From Planctomycetota bacterium (GTDB lineage Bacteria; Planctomycetota; Phycisphaerae; Phycisphaerales; SM1A02), in NCBI GenBank assembly GCA_024226535.1, contig JAAELP010000100.1, forward strand, positions 1 to 43,396: 43,396 nucleotides of DNA. The letters are read 5' to 3'. Below, in pieces: positions 36,887 to 43,396 of the stretch. The notes below the pieces were generated by a model. The model saw only the letters and a program-made list of their open reading frames with translations. It was not told the DNA's origin and did no database searches. The stretch's first letter is position 1. Every line of letters begins with the position of its first letter. Both the position numbers and the translations under genes were made by a program.

Positions 36887-37400
36887 CGCGCGTGTCGACG
36901 ATGGACACCGGGCCGGTGCGCGCCTTCTCCTCCATGAAGCTCAGCACGTCGTCCACGTTGAAGAACCATTTGTGGCGGTCGGACGGGCGTTCGGCGGGCA
37001 GTCCGTAGTACTGCGGCTTCCCGCGTCCACGGCTCATCCGGCGCCGCAGCGTCCGCCAGCAGTTCGGCAGCGAGATGACGACGTGCCGATCGGAGACGCG
37101 CACGACCTCGTCGAAGATGCGATGCAGCGTGTCGATGTGCTCGAGCACGTCGTTGCACACGACGCAGTCGAACGAGCGATCCTCGAAGGGCAGACGCTCC
37201 ACGGCCTCGAGGTCGACGACGATGTCGGGGTTGCCCGCCACGTCGATGCCGGTGTAGTCCACGCCGTCCAGCTCGTCTTCGAGCATGCGGGTGCTGCAAC
37301 CGACGTCGAGGAGACGCCCGGTGAGGAGGTCGCCGAACGTCTTCAGCAGGTAGCGCTGGCGGTCGCCGGATTCGTTGAAGTTGATGTAGTCGACCTGCAT
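36768..37400 (-). CDS. Class I SAM-dependent methyltransferase
   Basis: This 210-residue protein has the Methyltransf_11-like layout. Motif I is RLLDVGCSTRMLEDEL (GxG partly replaced by GCS), then YTGIDV. Next come LPFEDRSFDCVVCNDVLEHI and a RHVVISLPNCW segment. The Tyr/Trp-rich region with HKWFF is found in methyltransferases of glycan and lipid clusters. The substrate is unknown. It is the last of three minus-strand genes, 12 bp after the DUF389 gene, and its 3' end overlaps the GT39 gene by 119 bp. Confidence 0.87.
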   Translation of the reverse strand: MQVDYINFNESGDRQRYLLKTFGDLLTGRLLDVGCSTRMLEDELDGVDYTGIDVAGNPDIVVDLEAVERLPFEDRSFDCVVCNDVLEHIDTLHRIFDEVVRVSDRHVVISLPNCWRTLRRRMSRGRGKPQYYGLPAERPSDRHKWFFNVDDVLSFMEEKARTGPVSIVDTRVNVKPRPWPVRLAQRLRTPALNRYLNRHAHSVWTVLRRD

Positions 37401-37412
37401 GGGGTGCGGATT

Positions 37413-38429
37413 CTACTCGCGTTTCGAGAGGACGATCACGGCCGCGAGCGCGGCGAGGAGCACGATCCAGACGATCGTCGCCAGCCGCGCCGACCGCCGG
37501 GCGCGGACGGCGTCGTACCAGGCGCGGGGCCGCACGCCCTGGAGCCGGAAGGTCACCACGCCCGCGAGGTTGATGCAGATCAGGTTGACGGCCAGCAGCA
37601 TCGCCGCTCCCGTCGCGAGATCCCAGTGGCCCAAGCCCAGCATCAGGCCGAGGGCGACCGTCGGCGGGAGCAGGGCCACCGCGACCATGACGCCCACGAG
37701 GGCCGCCGGGATGCCCCGGGTCACCGCGAGCGCCCCGACCGCGCCCGCCGCCATCGCGAGCACGATGTCCGGGAGCCCGACCACCGTTCGCGCGATCAGC
37801 TCGTGGTGGTCCGTCGGGTCCACGGTGATCACCGCCCCCAGCGCGATCGTGAGCAGCAGCGAGATGAGCACCCCCACGAGGTTCGTCTGGATCGAGCGCC
37901 GGATCAGCGACACGTCGCCGATCGTGGTCGCGAACGCGAGGGCGACGTTGGGGCCGAGCAGCGGGGCGATGACCATGGCGCCGATGATCACGGCCACGTT
38001 GTCGCGCAGCATGCCGACCGCGGCCACCGCTACCGAGAGCACGACCGTCGCGATGTAGACCCGCGACAGCTTCGTCATGTCCTGGAAGTCGTGGTGCAGC
38101 TCTTCGCGGCTGAGCCCGCCGGCGACGGGGCGTTTCTCGACGAGCTCCTCTTCTTCCTCTTCCTCGTCCTCTTCGTCTTCGTCCGGCCGCGGCAGCGCCG
38201 CCACGACGGGGATGATCAGGAGCTGGTACCCGGTCTCCTGCCCGAAGCGCTCGTCGAGCACGTCCACGACGTGGCCCGTCTCCTCGGCGTCGAGGAGCAT
38301 GCGGGCGGACACGCGTCCGCCGGCGAGCGTCTCCTGCCACTCGCCGTCGATCGGCAGATCGGCGAGCGACTCGCGGACGTCGTCGGTCCGATCGGCGGGC
38401 ACGATGATCTCGACGAGGCGGAGGGCCAT
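37413..38429 (-). CDS. DUF389 (TIGR00341 family) membrane protein
   Basis: The ATG at 38429 gives 338 residues; the frame upstream overlaps the dipeptidase gene. An N-terminal ferredoxin-like domain (LVEIIVPADRTDDVRESL) is followed by a highly acidic run (DEDEEDEEEEEEE, about residues 83-95). The conserved DUF389 core follows: NVAVIIGAMVIAPLLGPNVALAFATTIGD, then GIPAALVGVMVAVALLPPTVALG, across six or more helices. The function of the family is unknown. It begins 8 bp after the dipeptidase stop, inside an operon. Confidence 0.9.
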   Translation of the reverse strand: MALRLVEIIVPADRTDDVRESLADLPIDGEWQETLAGGRVSARMLLDAEETGHVVDVLDERFGQETGYQLLIIPVVAALPRPDEDEEDEEEEEEELVEKRPVAGGLSREELHHDFQDMTKLSRVYIATVVLSVAVAAVGMLRDNVAVIIGAMVIAPLLGPNVALAFATTIGDVSLIRRSIQTNLVGVLISLLLTIALGAVITVDPTDHHELIARTVVGLPDIVLAMAAGAVGALAVTRGIPAALVGVMVAVALLPPTVALGLMLGLGHWDLATGAAMLLAVNLICINLAGVVTFRLQGVRPRAWYDAVRARRSARLATIVWIVLLAALAAVIVLSKRE

Positions 38430-38437
38430 GCGTTTGC

Positions 38438-39724
38438 TCAGGACTCCGGGGGTGGTGCCTGCGCCGTCCCCGGCGGCTCGGTCCGGCGCAGGTGCGCCGC
38501 GACGCGCTCCGCCTCGCGCATGACGCGCAGGACGTTCAGGCCCAGGATCTTCTTCATGTCGTCGTCGGAGTACCCGCGCCGCAGCAGCTCGACGACGAGC
38601 GCGGGATAGGTCGAGACGTCCCCCAGCCCCTCCGGCAGCGCGGACGTGCCGTCGTAGTCGGACCCGATGCCGATGTGGTCGATCCCCGCCACGTCGCGCA
38701 CGTGATCGATGTGGTCGGCGACCTGCGCGATCGTGCACCGTGGCGCCGGGTTCGATTCCCGCCACGCCCCCAGGTCCCGCCGGAATGCGTCCTCGTCATC
38801 CTCGTGGAGCTTGCGAAGACGCCACCGCTCCGCGTCCAGCTGCTCGCCGTGTTGGCGCAGCTCCTCGGAGACGTAGTACGAAAGGAACGTGACCATCACC
38901 ACGCCGTCGTTGTCCCGCGTCATCTCCAGCACGTCGTCGGGGACGTTGCGGACGTGGCGGCACACGGAGAACGCCGACGAGTGCGAGAAGATCACCGGGG
39001 CGCGGGCCACGGCGATGGCATCGCGCATCGTGTCGGCGGAGACGTGGGAGAGATCCACGAGCATGCCGAGCCGGTTCATCTCGCGGATCACCGCCTCGCC
39101 GAACTCGGTGAGCCCGCCGTGCACGGCGTCGTCGGTGGCCGAGTCCGCCCAGTCGAGGGTCTTGCTATGGGTGATCGTCATGTACCGCGCGCCGACGTCG
39201 TACAGGGCCCGGAGCACGGCCAGCGAGTTCTCGATCGAGTGCCCGCCCTCCATGCCGGCGAGGCACGCGATCCGGCCGCCGCCGTGGATGCGCTCGATGT
39301 CGTCGGCGGTGTACGCCATCTCCAGGTCGTCGGGGAAACGCTCGGCGAGTTGCTTCACGAGGTCGATCTGCTCGATGACGATCCGGGCGTCGCCGCGCCG
39401 GCCCCCGCGCTCGCGGATCGGGATGTACACCGACCAGAACTGCGCGCCCACGCCGCCGGCGCGGAGCCGCGGAAGGTCGGTCTGCATCGGCGGGTCCAGG
39501 TGCGACAGGTCGTGGGCGAAGTCCATCGCGTCGAGGTCGTTGCTCACGCGTCGCCGGTACTGCCACGGTGCGTCGTTGTGCCCGTCGATGAGCGGGACGG
39601 CCGCGAGTAGATCGCGGGCGTGGGTGTGGAGCTGCGCGTCGGACATCTCGTCGACACGAACGGGAGACGAGCACGCGACGGCGGCGAGCAGCGAGAGCCC
39701 CGCGAGCGCGTTACCGATGTTCAT
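38438..39724 (-). CDS. Membrane dipeptidase (peptidase M19) lipoprotein
   Basis: This 428-residue protein has an AAAGGA ribosome binding site and a lipobox AVAC (Cys18). The binuclear zinc site of renal-dipeptidase relatives is visible: H49 and D51 in LIDGHNDAPW, a bridging Glu in GMEGGHSIEN, His in DLSHVS and FSHSSAFSV, and Asp in IGSDYDG. These enzymes cleave dipeptides, including D-amino-acid-containing ones, and may work in peptidoglycan or peptide turnover. It is the first gene of a three-gene operon and divergent from the alpha-mannosidase, with 44 bp between starts. Confidence 0.93.
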   Translation of the reverse strand: MNIGNALAGLSLLAAVACSSPVRVDEMSDAQLHTHARDLLAAVPLIDGHNDAPWQYRRRVSNDLDAMDFAHDLSHLDPPMQTDLPRLRAGGVGAQFWSVYIPIRERGGRRGDARIVIEQIDLVKQLAERFPDDLEMAYTADDIERIHGGGRIACLAGMEGGHSIENSLAVLRALYDVGARYMTITHSKTLDWADSATDDAVHGGLTEFGEAVIREMNRLGMLVDLSHVSADTMRDAIAVARAPVIFSHSSAFSVCRHVRNVPDDVLEMTRDNDGVVMVTFLSYYVSEELRQHGEQLDAERWRLRKLHEDDEDAFRRDLGAWRESNPAPRCTIAQVADHIDHVRDVAGIDHIGIGSDYDGTSALPEGLGDVSTYPALVVELLRRGYSDDDMKKILGLNVLRVMREAERVAAHLRRTEPPGTAQAPPPES

Positions 39725-39768
39725 GGACGGGTCCTTTCGACCGAGCGGACAGTGTACACTCGCCACCC

Positions 39769-42700
39769 GTGGTGACCGACCTCGAGTACGCCGGCCAGCG
39801 GTTCTCGGCCTTCGCGAAGGAAGTGCTGGAGCCGGCCGTGTACCCGGAGCGCGCCGCGCTCGACGTCGCGGTCCACCGGAGCCCGACGCCGATCTCCCAC
39901 GAAGCGGCCGTGGCGGCGGCGTACGAGCCGATCACCCCCGGCTACGAGTGGGGGCCGACGTGGTCGTGGGCGTGGTTCCGCCTCACGGGTTCGGTGCCGG
40001 TGTCGATGGCCGGGCGCCCCGTGGCGCTGCGTTTCGACACCGGCACCGAGGCGCTGCTCTGGCTGGACGGCGTGCCGCGGCAGGGCCTCGACGAGAACCA
40101 CCTGACGTGCCGTCTGCACGAGTCCGCCGAGGCGGGGGCGCCGGTCCGGCTTCACGTCGAGGCCGCCTGCCATCACCCGTTCGGAGCCGCGATCTTCTCG
40201 TGGGACGCGCGCGAGCGACGCGAGCGGTGGGCGAGCGACGCCCCCGCGCGGTTGTCCGCGTGCGAGCTGGTGACGGTCGACGACGCCGCGTGGCGGCTGT
40301 GGCGGACGTACGAGCTGGCGCGGCAGCTCCTCGCCGAGATGACCGAGGACCAGCCGCGGGCGCGTGACCTGCGGGAGGCGCTCGCCGAGGCGACCCGTCG
40401 CATCGACGACCGCGACGTCGCGGCCAACGCGGCTCCGGTCGCCGACGCGCTCGCCGCCGCGCTCGGCGCGAACGACGCCGCGGCCACCAGGTGCGTCGCC
40501 GTCGGTCACTGCCACATCGACACCGCCTGGCTCTGGCCGATCTCCGCGACACGCTACAAGTGCCGGCGCAGCTTCGCGACCGTGCTCCGTCTCATGGAGC
40601 GCGACGATGATCTCGTCTTCCTGTGCTCGCAGCCGCAGCAGTACGCGTGGCTGGAGCGCGACGCCCCGGATCTGTTCGAGCAGGTCCGGCAGCGCGTGGC
40701 CGAGGGCCGGTGGGAGGCCGCCGGCGCGATGTGGATCGAGCCCGATGCGAACGTCCCGAGCGGCGAGTCGCTCGTCCGGCAGATCCTGCACGGCACGCGC
40801 TACTTCCGCGAGCGATTCGGTGACGACGCGCCGCAACACCTGCTCTACCTCCCCGACACGTTCGGCTTCAGCGCCGCGCTTCCGCAGATCATGGAGCAGG
40901 CCGGTCTCGACACGTTCATCACGAACAAGCTCTCCTGGGGGCACCCCAACGAGTTCCCGTACGTGAGCTTCCGGTGGCGTGGCCTCGACGGCACGGAGGT
41001 GCTCGCCCACTGCACGCCCGGCCACGACTACAACGCGACGATGAGCCCGCACGAGATGCGGCGCGGCGAGAAGAACGCGGTTCGCAAGGAGGATCCGCCG
41101 ACCGGGGTGTGGCTCCAGCCGTTCGGCCACGGCGACGGCGGCGGGGGGCCGACGGAGGCGATGGTCCTCAACGCCCGGCTCGCGGCGCGGTGCGAGGGTC
41201 TGCCGCGGGTGACGCTCGCGGGCACGCGCGTCTTCCGCGAGGAACTGCTGGCCCGGCGAGAAGCGCTGCGCACCGCCGGCCGCGACCTGCCGGTCTGGGA
41301 CGGCGAGCTGTACCTCGAGCTGCACCGGGGCACGCTGACCACGCAGTCGTGGCTGAAGCGGGCGAACCGCCGCGCCGAGCACGCGCTGCGCGTGGCGGAG
41401 CTGCTCGTCGCCGTGGCGCCGAGACCGGCCGCCGACGCGGCGCGGGTGGTCCTCGACGAGGCGTGGAAGCTCACGCTGCTGAACCAGTTTCACGACATCC
41501 TGCCGGGGACGTCGATCGCCGAGGTGTACGTCGACGCGCGGCGCGATCACGAACGCGTGGCGGCGATCACGACCCGGGTGATCGACGACGCGCTCGCGGG
41601 GTGGGCGAGCCACGTCGATACGACGGGTCTCGAAGCGCCGATGCTCGTGCTCAACGCCGGCTCGGCGGCGGCCCGCGGCGTCGTGGAGTGCGCCGGCGAG
41701 CCGCACTACGTCGAGAACGTCCCGGCGCTCGGCGTGCGCGTGATCGACCGGGCGCATCCGCCGGCGTCTCAGCCGGTGACGATCGACGGCGATGTGCTGT
41801 CCAACGGCCTCGTGACCGCGCGGATCGATGAACGCGGGCGCGTCTCGAGCCTTCGGGGCGCTGGCGTCGATCGTGACGCCTGCGGCGACGAGCCGATCAA
41901 CCAGCTCGTGATCTACGAGGATCGCCCGCGATCCTGGGACGCGTGGGACATCGACGCCGAGCACGTCGAGAAGGCGAGCCCGCTGGATGGGCCGGTCGAT
42001 GACCGGCGGGTCGTCGAGGCCGGAGCGCTGCGGGCAGCGGTCGAGGTTACGAGGACGTTCGGAGCGGACAGCCGCATCACGCAGCGCTACGTCCTCGAGG
42101 CCGGCACGCCACGGCTGGACATCCTGACGCGGGTGCACTGGAACGAAGATCACCGCGTGCTGCGTGCGCTGTTCCCGGTGGACGTCCGGTCACGCCGCGC
42201 GACCTACGAGATCCAGTACGGTCACCTGGAGCGTCCGACCCACCGGAACACGTCCAGGGAGCGCGCCGCATTCGAGGTCTGCGCGCATTCGTGGATGGAC
42301 GTCTCGGAGGCCGGCTTCGGCGTCAGCCTGCTCAACGACGGCAAGTACGGGCACTCCTGCGACGGCAGCGTCATGGGCCTGACGCTCGTCCGCGGACCGA
42401 CGTGGCCGGATCCCGGCGCTGATCGCGGCGACCACGAGTTCACCTACGCGCTCATGGCCCACGCCGGAAGCTGGCGCGCGGCTGGCGTCGACCACTGGGC
42501 CCACCAGCTCAACGCGCCGGTGCGCGCGCTGCCGCTTCCGGCGGATCGCGCCGGCACCGTGCGCGACGAGTGGGCGCCGGTCACGATCGAGTCGGGCGGC
42601 GCGGCGGGCATGGTCTGCTCCGCGCTCAAGCCCGCCGAGGAAGACGACCGGCTGATCCTGCGTCTCGTCGAGACCCACGGCGGCCACGGATCGGTCCGGG

Positions 42701-42855
42701 TGACGTGGAATCTCCCGGTGGCGTCGGTCGAGCCGGTCGATCTGCTCGAGCGCGGACGCCCGTTGCCGGGATTCGAGCATGGTGACCAGTGCACGCGGTT
42801 CGACGTTCGTCCGTTCCAGATCGTCACGCTGGCCGCGCGCCGGGGGACGCCGTGA
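39769..42855 (+). CDS. GH38 alpha-mannosidase
   Basis: This 1028-residue protein starts at GTG 39769 (or the adjacent GTG 39772). The GH38 catalytic domain has the zinc motif AVGHCHIDTAWLWP (H247, D251 and neighbours) and the nucleophile Asp363 in YLPDTFGFSAALPQI. A further IEPDANVPSGESLVRQ matches the family. Helical and beta domains follow to the end, as in the cytosolic-type alpha-mannosidases of about 1000 residues (MAN2C1-like). No signal peptide is present, so it probably acts in the cytosol on free mannosides. No transporter for them lies next to it. Confidence 0.94.
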   Translation: MVTDLEYAGQRFSAFAKEVLEPAVYPERAALDVAVHRSPTPISHEAAVAAAYEPITPGYEWGPTWSWAWFRLTGSVPVSMAGRPVALRFDTGTEALLWLDGVPRQGLDENHLTCRLHESAEAGAPVRLHVEAACHHPFGAAIFSWDARERRERWASDAPARLSACELVTVDDAAWRLWRTYELARQLLAEMTEDQPRARDLREALAEATRRIDDRDVAANAAPVADALAAALGANDAAATRCVAVGHCHIDTAWLWPISATRYKCRRSFATVLRLMERDDDLVFLCSQPQQYAWLERDAPDLFEQVRQRVAEGRWEAAGAMWIEPDANVPSGESLVRQILHGTRYFRERFGDDAPQHLLYLPDTFGFSAALPQIMEQAGLDTFITNKLSWGHPNEFPYVSFRWRGLDGTEVLAHCTPGHDYNATMSPHEMRRGEKNAVRKEDPPTGVWLQPFGHGDGGGGPTEAMVLNARLAARCEGLPRVTLAGTRVFREELLARREALRTAGRDLPVWDGELYLELHRGTLTTQSWLKRANRRAEHALRVAELLVAVAPRPAADAARVVLDEAWKLTLLNQFHDILPGTSIAEVYVDARRDHERVAAITTRVIDDALAGWASHVDTTGLEAPMLVLNAGSAAARGVVECAGEPHYVENVPALGVRVIDRAHPPASQPVTIDGDVLSNGLVTARIDERGRVSSLRGAGVDRDACGDEPINQLVIYEDRPRSWDAWDIDAEHVEKASPLDGPVDDRRVVEAGALRAAVEVTRTFGADSRITQRYVLEAGTPRLDILTRVHWNEDHRVLRALFPVDVRSRRATYEIQYGHLERPTHRNTSRERAAFEVCAHSWMDVSEAGFGVSLLNDGKYGHSCDGSVMGLTLVRGPTWPDPGADRGDHEFTYALMAHAGSWRAAGVDHWAHQLNAPVRALPLPADRAGTVRDEWAPVTIESGGAAGMVCSALKPAEEDDRLILRLVETHGGHGSVRVTWNLPVASVEPVDLLERGRPLPGFEHGDQCTRFDVRPFQIVTLAARRGTP

Positions 42856-42867
42856 TCCGCCGGGTGT

Positions 42868-43095
42868 TCACAGCCGAGTCTTGAACCCCATTGCGCGCAA
42901 CGCGCACCATCCGGCCCGCGCTTCGAAGATCCCGAAGGCGCCGAAGGCCATGAGCGCGGCCGCGACGATCCAGGGCCAGACGCCGGGCAGCACGTCGAGG
43001 CCGCGGAGCGCCGCGAGGACGATCCCGGCCACCAGGGCGATGATCCCACCGGCCAGACGTGCGGCCCGGCCACGAGCGTCGATGTTGCACTGCAT
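42868..43095 (-). CDS. DUF2892 small membrane protein
   Basis: The ATG at 43095 has GGAG nine bases upstream, giving 75 residues; a start 10 codons further up is less likely. The protein has the family signature: MQCNIDARGRAARLAGGII at the start, two membrane helices, and a closing GWCALRAMGF with Cys. DUF2892 proteins are found alone or fused to rhodanese; the function is unknown. It converges on the alpha-mannosidase with 12 bp between stops. Confidence 0.88.
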   Translation of the reverse strand: MQCNIDARGRAARLAGGIIALVAGIVLAALRGLDVLPGVWPWIVAAALMAFGAFGIFEARAGWCALRAMGFKTRL

Positions 43096-43157
43096 GCGGC
43101 GGAACTCCAGGGCGGTGACCAGCACCGGACACGTTGCGTACTAGAATAGGCGGCGAC

Positions 43158-43396
43158 ATGAACGACTCCCCGAACAGGGCGGCTTGCGCGAACGGCATGG
43201 CGGCGATCGTGCTCGCGCTGTGGCTCGCGGCCGGTATCGCGGCCCAGGAGCCGCCGCCCGCCCCCGAGCCGACAGGCGAGCCCGTCGGCGAGACGATCGA
43301 CGAACCGGCCGATGACACCGCCGCGGAGCCGGCGGAGGACCCCGCGGGCGAGGGGGATCCCGACGCCCCGATCCTCACCTGGCCGCGCGTGTACGA
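43158..43396 (+). CDS. Secreted acidic/proline-rich protein (3' partial)
   Basis: The gene starts at ATG 43158 and runs off the window. A signal peptide (about residues 1-29, AAGIAA/Q) is followed by a low-complexity stretch of Pro, Glu, Asp and Gly up to about residue 70. A segment LTWPRVY then begins a possible folded domain. Nothing more can be said from the fragment. Confidence 0.6.
   Translation, partial: MNDSPNRAACANGMAAIVLALWLAAGIAAQEPPPAPEPTGEPVGETIDEPADDTAAEPAEDPAGEGDPDAPILTWPRVY

Overview
The window is GC-rich DNA with densely packed genes. It most likely comes from a Planctomycetota bacterium, probably of the Phycisphaerae type. The main evidence is the recurring secreted-protein C-terminus built on CPxDLDGSGDVGFGDIL...WGPC, a dockerin/EF-hand-like double repeat found on four proteins here. 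Supporting evidence is a PEP-CTERM-type tail, a formylglycine-type sulfatase, a Gram-negative envelope (FadL-like and alginate-export-like barrels, LPS-core-like sugar enzymes) and frequent GTG starts. No rRNA, tRNA, CRISPR array or phage genes were seen.

Layout. Positions 1-1675 hold two tandem paralogous secreted DNRLRE-like proteins with dockerin-like tails; the first is cut by the window edge and carries a one-base frameshift. Positions 1683-9364 hold mixed accessory genes: a cupin, a carbohydrate-binding family V/XII-like secreted protein, a FadL-like porin, a DUF4870 protein, an aldo/keto reductase, a four-helix-bundle gene between two inverted heptanucleotide-repeat arrays, a methyltransferase and a DUF1579 protein. 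Positions 9630-18611 are mostly secreted or membrane proteins: a T5SS/PEP-CTERM-repeat protein, a polytopic membrane protein, a Dabb-domain lipoprotein, a large subtilase and a PEP-CTERM protein.

Positions 18727-26108 form a signalling block. A GAF-PPM (RsbU-like) phosphatase converges on a four-gene operon encoding an outer-membrane barrel, a lipoprotein, a FecR-domain protein and a CHASE2 adenylate cyclase. This is the best candidate for a little-described multi-component envelope-sensing system. Positions 26301-30546 hold an RNase Z-like hydrolase, a sulfatase translationally coupled to an AI-2E family transporter, and a glycosyltransferase.

Positions 30565-35025 form a tight four-gene cell-surface glycan operon: a WaaE-like GT2, a WaaG-like GT4, an asparagine synthase and a Kdo/WaaP-like kinase. 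A 161-bp MITE-like element sits next to its first start codon. Positions 35252-43396 hold a GT39-like membrane glycosyltransferase overlapping a convergent methyltransferase, a DUF389 membrane protein, an M19 dipeptidase lipoprotein, a GH38 alpha-mannosidase, a DUF2892 protein and the start of another secreted protein.

Functions are read from motifs and remembered family patterns; no database search was run. Most genes are separated by very short gaps, and several convergent pairs have fewer than 20 bp between their stops.
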